From NCBI GenBank assembly GCA_031761405.1, contig JASEVX010000010.1:26249545-26313544 (forward strand): a stretch of DNA of 64,000 nt, read 5' to 3'. The DNA is from Serripes groenlandicus. Taxonomy: Eukaryota; Mollusca; Bivalvia; Cardiida; Cardiidae. The notes under the pieces were generated by a model. That model saw only the letters and a list, made by a program, of their open reading frames with translations, did no database searches and was not told the origin of the DNA. Below are positions 40,903 through 50,519 of the stretch, one piece after another (within the stretch, counting starts at the first letter, position 1; every line of letters begins with the position of its first letter). The position numbers and the translations under genes were made by a program.

Positions 40903-41627
40903 TTAATCAAGATAATCAGTATATATATGGTAACTTTTTGGAGGAAGAAGCAATTTAATTATATCACATTCTGCTGATTTTCATTCAAAACACCCATTGT
41001 GCACCCAGTATGCATTTCGTCTTTTTCAGTTTTCACAATAATTGTGACAAATTATTGTGTCAATATATCAATATCCACTTCACGCAATGGTTCAGAAGTT
41101 GTTTGCTTTAGTCTGCTCTATCCGGGTAAAGATAAATGTATATGTAATGGGTATGACAACATCAAAGTGCCTGTGAAAAAGAGATCAATTTATTTCTGTT
41201 AGTAAATGTTCAATTTTTTAACACTTTCCAGAATTCTTGTTGTTATATAAATAGAACTGCAAACAAACACAGACGAGTTATGTTGAGCGATTTGGGGTAC
41301 AATTGCATCTCATATTTGGAAACACATTATTACAATCATCCAGTAAAATGTTAAACACATCAAATATTGTTCATATGCAAAAGATTTATTTCCCCAATAA
41401 TTAATATAAAAGCACATGTATTTGTTGTTTCCACTATTTCCGACATAAAACAAAGCAGAAATAACATACAATGGGCAAGTACATCAGGTTTTTGATTACC
41501 ATTTCACTGTTATGAAGTATTTTATTCCGCAAAATGCACTCAAGTCGAAGATAATCTCACTGAACCAATAACCCTATCATTGTTTACTTTTCAACATACC
41601 ATCTGAGATGTTTTGTTTGTTTGTTTG
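40903..41627. other. Upstream of the 40796-40902 exon; no feature
   Basis: AT-rich. A plus-strand open stretch at 41030-41202 (after GTCTTTTTCAG) ends ...KKRSIYFC but has no donor or start to support it. Confidence 0.35.
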
Positions 41628-41768
41628 TTTGGAGTTTAACGCCGCTTTCAACAGCTTTGGTCATATCACGGCGGTCAGTGCACCTACCCATGTTTTCCTG
41701 GCTTTCCCACACCAGTACTTACACAACATTCTTTCGAAGCCACTGACTATTTTCTCACATAGATCAGA
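41628..41768 (-). mobile_element. SINE A, 3' part
   Basis: GGAGTTTAACGCCGCTTTC preceded by a (GTTT)n tail; body complement CACACCAGTACTTACACAAC. Confidence 0.7.
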
Positions 41769-41819
41769 GGTGAGAGGCAATGGAAAAATCGCATCTGAGA
41801 TGTACATACAATGGTGGTC

Positions 41820-42036
41820 AATCCCTTTCCACTTACAGACGCATTTTCATGCATCTGCAGCAGACGGTTTTTTGAAAACACTCACAGTTGCAAAAAGAGA
41901 AATTGCTCATGATGAGCTCAAAATGAACTACATCCCATTTCACCATAATGTTTTCAATTGTTTTCAATGACTTATCTTTCAATTGAAAAGATTTTCCATA
42001 TTTTTGCCTAGATGTTTTCCAAATGACTCCAAATGG
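41820..42036 (+). mobile_element. M1 MITE, right end lost
   Basis: ATCCCTTTCCACTTACAGACGC; the hairpin is broken by a CAAAATGAACTACATCCC insert. Confidence 0.7.
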
Positions 42037-42224
42037 TTAACCCTTTCCCACATACAACAAATCTGCAGCAGACGACTTTGAAAACATAGTGACAAAAACC
42101 TGAAAAATCTCCGTATAAGATAGCTTAATTGTTAAATCAAGATGAAAACATTGTGGCCACAATGTTTTCAAAAGTTGTCTGCTGCAAAAAAGTCAAAACG
42201 CGTCTGCAGTTGGGAAAGGGTTAA
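42037..42224 (-). mobile_element. M1 MITE, hairpin deleted
   Basis: TTAA on both sides; ACATTGTGGCCACAATG shows precise loss of the palindrome core. Confidence 0.9.
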
Positions 42225-42462
42225 GCAGTTACAACTCTTTTTCTTGTTTGCTCCTTATATATGCAGATTACACTATCCCATCCGGTAAAATATCAAAACA
42301 TCTTGAGCAATTACTTAAAACTTAAGACAAATTTAAGTAAACTTTTAGATTGTTTGAAGACAAAGGTGGCTACTTATGATGTTAATTTTAAACAATATTT
42401 TGCGTTATAAGTAATGACTTCTTTTCCAATAATTTCTTTTTTAAGCAATTAAAACATACAAA

Positions 42463-42659
42463 AACATCTGCAGCACATGAGTTTGAAAGCGTCTAGCTAC
42501 CCAAAAAGATTGAAGTAAAATGATTGACTGGAGGTGTAAACATTATGGCAACATATTGTTTGCACATTTTTAGCAGTTTCTCCTTGTACCATAATGTTTC
42601 CAAAAGTTGTCTGCTGCAGATGCATCAAAATGCTTATTTCATGTGGAAAGAGGCTAAAT
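42463..42659 (-). mobile_element. M1 MITE, degenerate
   Basis: CATCTGCAGCACATGAG ... GTTGTCTGCTGCAGATGC ... ATGTGGAAAGAGG. Confidence 0.6.
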
Positions 42660-42664
42660 GTTGC

Positions 42665-42895
42665 TTAACCCTTTCCCACTTGCAGACGCATTTTGATGCA
42701 ATAGCAGCAGACGACTTTTGACAACATTGTGGCCAAAGGTGAAATTGCTCATGATGAGCAATTTCTCCTTTGGCCACAATGTTTTCAACTTTATTTAACA
42801 ATTATTAGCTATCTTTTATGGAGATTTTTCAGTTTTTTGTCTCTATGTTTTCAAATTCGTCTGCTGCAGATTTATTGTATGTGGGAAAGGATTAA
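42665..42895 (+). mobile_element. M1 MITE, full length
   Basis: TTAA on both sides; GGCCAAAGG variant of the hairpin base; contains TTTAACAATTATTAGC. Confidence 0.9.
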
Positions 42896-42904
42896 AGTCA
42901 AAAT

Positions 42905-43033
42905 TCATATTTTGGCCACAATGTTTTCAACTTTATTTAACAATTAAGCTATATCTTTTATGGTGATTTTTCAGGTTTTTGTCATTATGTCTTCAAAGCC
43001 GTCTGCTGCAGATTTGTTGTATGTGGGAAAGAG
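42905..43033 (+). mobile_element. M1 MITE, right part
   Basis: TTTGGCCACAATG to GTGGGAAAGAG, very similar to the right part of 42665-42895. Confidence 0.8.
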
Positions 43034-43256
43034 TTTCCCTCATACAACAATTCTGCAGCAGACGACTTTGAACATATTTTGTCAAATAATGGAAAATCTC
43101 TATAATTGAATGGATAACCTATGACTAAAAGTGGAAAACATTGTGACAAAAGGAGAAATTGCACGTTTTGTGCAATTTCTTCTTTTGTTACTATGTTTTC
43201 AAAAAGCCGTCTGCTGCAGAGGCGTCAGAAAGCATCTATATGAGGTAAAGGGTTAA
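43032..43256 (-). mobile_element. M1 MITE, left terminus trimmed
   Basis: Starts GTTTCCCTCATAC (CCC lost), hairpin TTGCACGTTTTGTGCAA, right TTAA. Confidence 0.9.
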
Positions 43257-43342
43257 TACTGAGGCAACAAAAGTCAGGTGTGCAAGGGGGTTATGTTTGC
43301 TGTCTTGCTAATAATTTGCAAAGATAATGTATAAAAACATAC

Positions 43343-43392
43343 CACTTGGAGCTACTTTTATCCACTTTAAATATCCTTGTGATTGTTTGCAT
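43343..43392 (-). CDS. Possible short alternative first exon
   Basis: Minus-strand ATG at 43392-43390 (GAAAAATGC context). 16 codons read MQTITRIFKVDKSSSK, then TG and a good donor GTATGT, phase 2, giving Trp at the junction with 293-380. It was found by searching specifically for phase-2 donors, and the short length makes chance more likely than for the other exons. Confidence 0.4.
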
Positions 43393-43614
43393 TTTTCTCC
43401 TATGAACTAACATAATACTATTTTATCTTAAAAACATCATTTTATCAACAAAACATAGTGAAGAGGTTTATTACGGGTGCATTTGTGTCTATTTGTAAAC
43501 ATAGCTTTTTAATATTTATAATGTTTTGTTGAAATACATTAATTCTTTGTGCAAATAAATGAAATCTTCTTCAGTGATAAAGCAGTAATTAACCTACTCA
43601 CCTACCCTACCTGC
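43393..43614. other. No feature recognised
   Basis: AT-rich sequence upstream of the preceding candidate exon. Confidence 0.35.
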
Positions 43615-43770
43615 TTAACCCTTTCCAACAAGCAGGGGTATTTTACGCATCTGCAGCAGACAGCTTTCGAACACATTGTGGCAAAAGGAGAACTTGATCA
43701 TTCTTAAAGAGCAATTTCTTCTTTTTGTCATAATGTTTTCAGCTAAATTCAGGGATGATACTTTCTTTCA
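43615..43770 (+). mobile_element. M1 MITE, right end lost
   Basis: TTAACCCTTTCCAACAAG; hairpin arms separated by ATTCTTAAA. Confidence 0.75.
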
Positions 43771-43801
43771 CAACTCCTGTAGTTTGAACCCTTCAGCTGA
43801 T

Positions 43802-44017
43802 ATAACCCTGTCCCACTTACAACAAATCTACAGCAGAAGACTTTGAAAACATTTAGTCAAAAACATGAAAAATATCTATAAATGAAGGTGGTATTACTGC
43901 ATAAAGTTGGAAAACATTGTGGCAAAGGGAGAAATTGCTCGTTTTGAGCAATTTCTTCTTTTGTGACAATGTTTTCAAAAGTCGTCTGCTGCAGAGGCGT
44001 CAGAAAGCAACTGTATG
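43802..44017 (-). mobile_element. M1 MITE, cut by a Helitron-like element
   Basis: CCCTGTCCCACTTAC to CAACTGTATGT; the GGGAAAGGG end is missing where the next element begins. Confidence 0.85.
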
Positions 44018-44019
44018 TA

Positions 44020-44540
44020 CAATCCAGTCTTGCATGGGCGGATCTGGCTGGTTTGCGAAAGGAACCGAGCTCTCATGGTATGTAACTACTGTATAAGTTT
44101 GATTGAGATACAATCAAAACTTATAAAGACTTTATCACGTTCACAAGCTCTATTATAGCTATTCTGACAATTCAAGGGCCATAATCCAGTCTTGCATAGC
44201 CAGATCTGGCTGGTTTGCAAAAGGAACAAAGCTCTCATGGATACCTGATTACTGTGTAAGTTTGGTGAAGATCATGTAGTAAATGGAGCCTCTATTGTGT
44301 TCACAAGCTCTATTATAACAATTTTGATAATTTCAAGCGTCATAATCCAGTCTTGCATGGGCGGATCTGGCTAGTTTGCAAAAGGAACCGAACTCTCATG
44401 GATATCTAACTACTGTATAAGTTTGATTGAGATACAATCAAAACTGAAGACTGTATCGCGTTCACAAGCAATTGTTTACGGACGCACGGACACCACGCCA
44501 CGGCATAAGCTCTTCTGGCCTTTGGCCAGTAGAGCTAAAA
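44020..44540 (+). mobile_element. Helitron-like element with 161-bp core repeats
   Basis: AATCCAGTCTTGCATGG recurs at 44021, 44183 and 44344. The right end is ACGGACGCACGGACACC, a hairpin AGCTCTTCTGGCC/GGCCAGTAGAGCT and AAAA. Confidence 0.75.
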
Positions 44541-44574
44541 ACCTCAGTGCTCAGTTAATTAATCGATTGTTTTG

Positions 44575-44818
44575 TGTTTTATGCCGCTTTTTAACACTGT
44601 TTCAGTTGTACCACGGCGTTTCCTGGGTAAGTTTTCAGTACTACTGGTCCATTTATCCTGACAACAGCCAGTCAGTCGAAATGCTGACCAACAATCTTGA
44701 CTGCCAAGGAGGGCAGCCAATGCTACCAGTTTTAAAGTATTTGGTATGACCGACCGGGGATCGAACCTGCGACCTCCTGAACCTGAGGCGGATGCTCTAT
44801 ATCACTAACGTGGATATG
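44575..44818 (-). mobile_element. SINE C, complete
   Basis: TTTATGCCGCTTTTTAACAC to GGCGGATGCTCTATATC; box B complement GGGGATCGAACCTGCGAC. Confidence 0.8.
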
Positions 44819-44942
44819 CGAGTTACAATCTGGAAAAAGGACAATTCATTGGAAAAAGAAAAGTTTTCTCATATTGGATTATTTTGTCCTCTTTATCCAA
44901 TGTTTTAAAAATTTAGAGGAGTCGCAAGGGAAATACTTTGAA

Positions 44943-45049
44943 GTTACCCTTTTCCTGATACAGATGACATTTGATGCTTCTGCAGCAGACAATTTGAAGA
45001 CGTGGTTCAAATAGTAGAAATTGTTCAAAGCTGACAATTTCTCCTTTTT
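44943..45049 (+). mobile_element. M1 MITE, left half
   Basis: TACCCTTTTCCTGATACAG through a worn hairpin; cut where the next copy's TTAA begins. Confidence 0.7.
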
Positions 45050-45278
45050 TTAACCCATTACTTCACACAGACGGCATTTGACGCCTGCTGTTGCAGACGA
45101 CTTTTGAAAACATTGCAATAAAAGGAGAAATTGCTCAAAACGAGCAATTTCACCATTTATTGCAATATTTTCAACTCTTTATCAATATAATTCTTTCAGT
45201 TTTCTAGATTGATGAAATTTTTCGTCTGATGATTGTAAAGCAGACGACCTATGAAAAGTCATGTGAAGTAATGGGTTA
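45050..45278 (+). mobile_element. M1 relative with different matched ends
   Basis: TTAA on both sides. The ends are CCCATTACTTCACA and TGTGAAGTAATGGG, differing from other M1 copies but matching each other exactly. Hairpin TTGCTCAAAACGAGCAA intact. Confidence 0.85.
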
Positions 45279-45460
45279 ACCAATATGTTTTCTATTCTGT
45301 GTCAGAAGTTTTCGAAAAAATTCAGATCAATATTTTTCCTCTGATGTATTCTGCAGGATAGTATACATCAAACATTTTCAACTGTATCCTGTTGCATACA
45401 TAAAGAGGTCAGTGTACATTCTGGCGGCTTCCAACAATAGGTCCCCACTCGGTTATTCAA

Positions 45461-45631
45461 TTATCCCTTTCCCTCATACAACGAATAGGCAGCAGAACAC
45501 TTCGAAGACATCTAGGCAAATTTATGAAAAATTTCTAGTGTAATATTGCATAGAGTTGAAATCATTGCAGCAAAAGGAGAAATTGCTCATTATGATCAAT
45601 TTAAATGCATTTGCAGTTGGAAAAGGGTTAT
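45461..45631 (-). mobile_element. M1 MITE, part of right half lost
   Basis: CCCTTTCCCTCATACAACG; from GATCAATTT it jumps to AAATGCATTTGCAGTTGG. Confidence 0.7.
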
Positions 45632-45654
45632 AGACCTTGAGAGCAATAATCATT

Positions 45655-45768
45655 AAGAATGATTTCTACCTTTGCTACAATGTTTTGAACTCTATCGAAC
45701 TCTTTTCCAATTTAAAAAAAAAAAAATTAAAATCATATGCTGCAAATTTGTTGTATGAGGGAAAGGAA
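45655..45768 (+). mobile_element. M1 MITE, right part
   Basis: AATGATTTCTACCTTTGC to GTATGAGGGAAAGG. Confidence 0.65.
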
Positions 45769-45799
45769 TGAATTAAAGTGTAATTATGAGAGAGAATGG

Positions 45800-46033
45800 T
45801 TAACCCTTTCCCTCATACAACAATTCTGCAGCAGACGACTTTGAACATATTTTGTCAAAAAATGGAAAATCTCTATAATTGAATGGATATTTAACCTATG
45901 ACTAAAAGTGGAAAACATTGTGTCAAAAGGAGAAATTGCTCGCATTGATCAATTTCTTCTTTTGTCACTTTGTTTTCAAAAAGCTGTCTGCTGCAGGGGC
46001 GTCAGAAAGCGTCTATATGAGGGAAAGGGTTAA
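45800..46033 (-). mobile_element. M1 MITE, full length
   Basis: TTAA on both sides; TATT inserted at GGATATTTAACC. Confidence 0.95.
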
Positions 46034-46136
46034 ACAATATGTAATGGCGTTCCTTTCTTGGGTGACAGAAATGTATGTAAGTTAATATTTTACAGACTAA
46101 AATCTTTGCTTCGCATTCAATTTTACTTTGTAGGTG

Positions 46137-46989
46137 TAGGTGAGCCCTTTAGGAGGAGTAGTGCTTACAAGAAATGTGGAGGTATGTGCACAGGAGTCCC
46201 TCGCAGGTAACCTCTAAGTTGAATTATCTGCCCTTGGAAAAATCCGAGGCGTATGATCTTCCTTAATGCATATCTACATATGATGTGTAACCTTCATGTA
46301 AAGTTTGAACCAAATCCATTGAGCCATTTAGGAGGAGTAGTGCTTACAAGAAATGTGGAGGTATGTGCACAGGAGTCCCTCGCAGGTAACCTCTAAGTTG
46401 AATTATCTGCCCTTGGAAAAATCCGAGGCGTATGATCTTCCTTCATGCATATCTACATATGATGTGTAACCTTCATGTAAAGTTTGAACCAAATCCATTG
46501 AGCCGTTTAGGAGGAGTAGTGCTTACAAGAAATGTGGAGGTATGTGCACAGGAGTCCCTCGCAGGTAACCTCTAAGTTGAATTATCTCCCCTTGGAAGAA
46601 TCCGAGGCGTGTGATCTTCCTTCATGCATATCTACATATGATGTGTAACCTTCATGTAAAGTTTGACCCAAATCCATTGAGCCGTTTAGGAGGAGTAGTG
46701 CTTAGAAGAAATGTCGAGGTATGTGCACAGGAGTCCCTCGCAGGTAACCTCTAAGTTGAATTATCTGCCCTTGGAAGAATCCGAGGCGTATGATCTTCCT
46801 TCATGCATATCTACATATGATGTGTAACCTTCATGTAAAGTTTGAACCAAATCCATTGAGTCGTTTAGGAGGAGTAGTGCTTACAAGAAATGTGGACATA
46901 CGGACAGACAGACGGACAGACAGACAGACAGGGTGATTCCTATATACCCCCCCAAACTTAGTTTGCGGGGGGGGGGGGGGGGGGTATAA
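46137..46989 (+). mobile_element. Helitron-like element with recent 179-bp tandem array
   Basis: GAGGAGTAGTGCTTACAAG begins units at 46153, 46332, 46511, 46690 and 46869, exactly 179 bp apart and nearly identical. Right end GACAGACAGACAGACAGGG ... GGGTATAA then T. The left terminus (CTAGAA) is not present. Confidence 0.85.
46967..46984. repeat. 18-base poly-G at the Helitron-like terminus
   Basis: Expansion of the GGGGG that precedes TATAA in other copies; paired with a poly-C at 46947-46953. Confidence 0.85.
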
Positions 46990-47384
46990 TAAGAACCACC
47001 AGATATTTTAGAAATTGGCCAGGAATTCATGTATCTGCAGTTTACATCCAGCATTTTGTAAGTTCTTGTGCAAAGTTGAGGATATTGTGGGAAATAGAGG
47101 AATTGCTTGAGGTGAAAATAAGTAATGTAAAATTCCATTTCGCTTTACAAGTTTTCCTTCTTTTCTTGTCAAAAATATCATATGTAAAGGCAATGGAAAC
47201 CATTGAATAACTCTGTTTGACATTCAAAGAAGTAAGAGTGAATTATCTCCCTTGACCACTTATATCTAGTATTATGGTTTCAATTATTTCAGCTATTAGA
47301 TACCTATATGCTATTGGTATCTGAAGACCCAGATCAGACTGCAAGGAGGTGCATGCTGATCTTCATAACTCCCCTGAACACAAT
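46990..47384. other. No feature recognised
   Basis: AT-rich; no splice-supported frame found. Confidence 0.4.
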
Positions 47385-47500
47385 GTCCTCAAGTGAATCT
47401 GTGTCCATATCGACGGCCTCAGTGGTGTAGTGTTAGAGCATTGAACACAATGTCCTCAAGTGAATCTGTGTCCATATCGACGGCCTCAGTGGTGTAATGT
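47385..47500. repeat. 57-bp tandem duplication at a SINE head
   Basis: TGAACACAATGTCCTCAAG at 47385 and 47442. The unit includes the first part of the SINE C head (GGCCTCAGTGGTGTA). Confidence 0.8.
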
Positions 47501-47722
47501 TAGAGCGTTGAACTCACTTGTGGGAGGTTGTGGGTTCAATGCCTGGCCGGGTCATACCAACGACTTTAAAACTGGTCGTAGCGGCTACCCTCCTTTGCAC
47601 GCAGGACTGCAGGGTTAACATTACAATTGACAGACTGCTGTCAGGATATAAGGATCAGTAGTACTGGTAACTTACCCAGGAAACTACTTGATATAACTGG
47701 AAAATTGTTGAAAGCGGCGTAA
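47418..47722 (+). mobile_element. SINE C, complete, with repeated head
   Basis: GGCCTCAGTGGTGTAATGTT, box B GTGGGTTCAATGCCTGG, body ACTGGTCGTAGCGGCTACC, tail GTTGAAAGCGGCGTAAG. Confidence 0.8.
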
Positions 47723-47729
47723 GTCAAAT

Positions 47730-47823
47730 TAATCCTTTCCTAATTGCAGATACAATTTTATGTATTTGCAGCTGACAACTTTTTGAAACATTATGTGAAA
47801 AGGAGAAAATGCTCATAATGAGC
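47730..47823 (+). mobile_element. M1 left half
   Basis: TTAATCCTTTCCTAATTGC to TGCTCATAATGAGC. Confidence 0.7.
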
Positions 47824-47886
47824 TTTTTGGTTTGAATGGTGTTTTACCAAGCTTTCATTTCATCTGTGTGGTGTTATTTCCTGGGT

Positions 47887-48117
47887 TTAATGACCTTTCC
47901 TCATATAGACGCTTTCTGACGCCTCTGCAGCAGACAGCTTTTTGAAAACAAAGTGACAAAAGAAGAAATTGCACAAAACGTGCAATTTCTCCTTTTGCCA
48001 CAATGTTTTCCACTTTTTGTCATAGGTTATCCATTCAATTTTAGAGATTTTCTATTTTTTGACAAAATATGTTCAAAGTCGTCTGCTGCAGAATTGCCGT
48101 ATGAGGGAAAGGGTTAA
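47887..48117 (+). mobile_element. M1 MITE, full length, in a 17-bp repeat
   Basis: TTAA on both sides; hairpin TTGCACAAAACGTGCAA. TTAATGACCTTTCCTCA occurs at both its left end (47887) and immediately after it (48114). Confidence 0.95.
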
Positions 48118-48184
48118 TGACCTTTCCTCACAAGATATTTATCCCGATTCCAATACAATTAAATCCTATTACTATTCCTGCAAC

Positions 48185-48382
48185 CAGAGCTCAAGATAAG
48201 GGCATTTTGCATGTTCCGAAAATCCTTATTTGACATCCAAAATCTATATAATGGGTACTCAAAAGAATCCTCTCAATAAGAAGATTCTTTTGAGTATCCA
48301 CAACATAGGTTTTAATGAGTGCTTACCGAATAGAGATATCTTGGAAGCAAGACTTGTTTACTGTTCCTTATCTAGTCTCCAG
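48185..48382 (+). mobile_element. M2 hairpin MITE
   Basis: Ends CAGAGCTCAAGATAAGGG and CCTTATCTAGTCTCCAG; hairpin arms TGGGTACTCAAAAGAATC. Confidence 0.85.
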
Positions 48383-48397
48383 CATTATTAACATTTT

Positions 48398-48524
48398 CAT
48401 AATGAACAATTTCTCCTTTTGCCACAATGTTTTAAACAATATTCAGTAATCATTTTCCCTTTTTTTGACAAGATGTTTTCAAAGTCGTCTCCTGCAGATT
48501 TGTTGTATATGGCAGAGGGGGTCA
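48398..48524 (+). mobile_element. M1 MITE, right part
   Basis: AATGAACAATTTCTCC to GTTGTATATGGCAGAGGGGG. Confidence 0.7.
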
Positions 48525-48626
48525 ATAGTCATGCAATCTACTTTGATTGTAACTATATGATGAAAGGGAGATAACTCTAGAAATGTGGTACATATATAAT
48601 AAAAAATTATGTTTTGATTATCTTAC

Positions 48627-48646
48627 CAGTTCATCAATTCCGACAT
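48627..48646 (-). CDS. Possible very short first exon at an M1 edge
   Basis: Minus-strand ATG at 48646-48644 starts MSELMN, then TG and a strong donor GTAAGA in phase 2 (Trp at the junction). The ATG lies in sequence resembling the left terminus of the adjoining M1 (CCGACATATACACACA versus CCCACATATAGACGC), so it could be an exonised transposon end or coincidence. Found in a targeted phase-2 search. Confidence 0.25.
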
Positions 48647-48658
48647 ATACACACATAT

Positions 48659-48813
48659 TGAAGCCTCTGCAGCAGACGACTTTTGAAAACATTGTGAGCA
48701 ATATTTATTTGATACTTAAAATTTCACTTAGAGATTTATCATATTTTTGTCCAGGTGTCGCGATCTTCACAGTCGGCTGCTGTAGATTTGTTGTATGTGT
48801 GAAACAGGGTTAA
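48659..48813 (+). mobile_element. M1 MITE, internally deleted
   Basis: GAAGCCTCTGCAGCAGACG to ATGTGTGAAACAGGGTTAA; hairpin lost. Its TTAA is also the left TTAA of the next copy. Confidence 0.75.
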
Positions 48814-48957
48814 CCCTTTCCCTTCATACGACAATTCTGCAGCAGACGACTTTGATCATATTTTGTCAAAAAATAGAAAATAGAAAATGAATGGATATTC
48901 CCGATAACCTATGATTAAAAGTGGAAAACATTGTGGCAAAAGGAGTAATTGACATTG
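48810..48957 (-). mobile_element. M1 MITE, right half lost
   Basis: CCCTTTCCCTTCATACG through GGCAAAAGGAGTAATTG, then unrelated sequence. Confidence 0.8.
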
Positions 48958-48988
48958 TTTACCTTTCAAATTCAACTTTGATGATGGA

Positions 48989-49421
48989 TCTAACCGTTTC
49001 CTGCATTCAGAAAGACCGCGTTTATTAACTTTGAAAACATCTTGGAAAAAATATTGAAAATCTCTTTAACGCTTTCCCTCATATGACAATTCTGCAGCAG
49101 ACGACTTTGAACATATTTTGTCAAAAAATAGAAAATCTCTATAATTGAATGGATAACTAAAAGTGGAACATTGTGGCAAAAGGAGAAATTGCTTGTTTTG
49201 AGCAATTTCTTCTTTTGTCACTATGTTTTCAAAAAGCCGTCTGCTGCAGAATCTTCAGAAAGCGTCTATGTGAGGGAAAGGGTTAAATTATATGAAAGTT
49301 CAATAATTGTATAGAGTTGAAAACATGGTGACAAAAGAAGAAATTGCTTGGCTATTATTACTATTACCTAGATGTTTTCAAAGTCGACGGCTACAGATTT
49401 TGTCATATGTGGGAAAGGGAT
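48989..49421 (-). mobile_element. M1 MITE acting as host for another M1
   Basis: Left part 48989-49069 (CTAACCGTTTCCTGC ... GAAAATCTCTTTAA) and right part 49283-49421 (TTAAATTATATGAAAGTTC ... GTGGGAAAGGG). Together they form one diverged copy once 49070-49286 is removed. Confidence 0.8.
49066..49286 (-). mobile_element. M1 MITE nested in M1
   Basis: TTAA at 49066-49069 and 49283-49286 is a target duplication cut from the host's CTCTTTAAATTATATG. TCATATGACAATTC left end; loop GTTTTG. Confidence 0.9.
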
Positions 49422-49499
49422 AATTGGATCAAATTGGCAACTGACAGAATTTTACTTGAACCTATTCAAAGAATACAAATAAATGATGTATCATCTTAC

Positions 49500-49606
49500 C
49501 ATTTCTGTATGTCTGTCAATTCCTCCTCACTGACGTCATGATGGTTTTCTGTCTTTGACGTGTCACTCATTAAAACATTAGACATTTTCTCAGTGTCATG
49601 CGACAT
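49500..49606 (-). CDS. Alternative first exon candidate (acidic N-terminus)
   Basis: Minus-strand ATG at 49606-49604 (AGAAATGTCG context). 35 codons begin MSHDTEKMSNVLMSDTSKTE and continue NHHDVSEEELTDIQK, then TG and a strong donor GTAAGA in phase 2, giving Trp at the junction with 293-380. The sequence is clearly acidic, with no repeat overlap and two CpG-containing codons around GACGTCA. It has the same M-S start, donor and Trp junction as the exon at 2733-2857. A Ser/Asp/Glu leader of this kind is probably disordered. Family not recognised. Confidence 0.65.
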
Positions 49607-49969
49607 TTCTATGTTCAATTTCACAGTTATCCCCTTGATTTTTTAACAAATGTCACGGGTGGGTGAAAGTAACGTTTTTGGTCTTTATTCACAAATGGAA
49701 ATATAACTCGATCTTACATTCTAAACAAATAATTGTTCTGTTGTTTTTACCTACTGATGGCTTAAAAAGGCAAGTAAGAGACAAGAGTAAACATATAAAA
49801 TTATTATTTGACGAAATTCACATTTTGAAACAGCGAGTCTACCAGGTTATAATCCAGTTCTTTCACAATAATCCACTGAAAAGCAATTTTTCCTCATAGG
49901 CTGTGTCATTAAGCGAGAGGAGCAAACAATGAATATGTTCCACTTATCTCTTTCTTTACAAAGTTGTTT
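49607..49969. other. Upstream of the 49500-49606 exon; no feature
   Basis: AT-rich; TGTCACGGGTGGGTG at 49651-49666 is the only GC-rich stretch. Confidence 0.35.
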
Positions 49970-50202
49970 CAATCCTTTTCCACATACAGCAAATCTGCAG
50001 CAGACGACTTTGAAGACCTTGAAATTAGTAAATATGTGAAAAACCTCTAAATATGAAGGAATAGTTACTGAAAATAGTTTAAAACATCGTGGCAAAGGAA
50101 GAAAATGCTTCTTTTGAGCAATTTCTCCTTTTGCCACAATGTTTTCAAGAGTCGTCTACTGCAGATGCGTCAAAATACGTCTATAGGTGGGAAAGGATTT
50201 AG
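49970..50202 (-). mobile_element. M1 MITE
   Basis: ATCCTTTTCCACATAC to AGGTGGGAAAGGATTTAG; TTAA absent on both sides. Confidence 0.85.
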
Positions 50203-50262
50203 CTAATTTAGATTCTCTTTATTTTGTCAAACACTTGATCCAAGGTTCTTTTAATTGTTCTG

Positions 50263-50489
50263 TTAACCCTTTCCCACTTGTAGACGCATTCGGACGCATC
50301 TGTAGAAGACGACTTTTGAAAACATTGTGACAAAAGGAGTTGCTCAAAACGAGCAATTTCTCCTTTAGCCACAATGCTTTCAACTCTATTTAATGATTTA
50401 AGTCCCATGTATGGATATTTTTCAAAATATTTCCAGGATATGTTTTAAAGTCGTCTGCTGTAGATGTGTTGTATGTGGGAAGGGGTTAA
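50263..50489 (+). mobile_element. M1 MITE, full length
   Basis: TTAA on both sides; AGAAG replaces GCAGC in the left subterminal repeat. Confidence 0.9.
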
Positions 50490-50519
50490 CTGTTTATATT
50501 AATAGAAATCTACTCAGAG

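Noticed and set aside
40999..41202. Plus-strand ORF after a TTTTTCAG acceptor-like site
   Set aside because: No homology recognised,and no partner exon or polyadenylation context on that strand.
46153..46890. CRISPR-like regularly spaced repeats
   Set aside because: Direct tandem repeats of 179 bp without spacers, in an animal genome; the core of a Helitron-like element.
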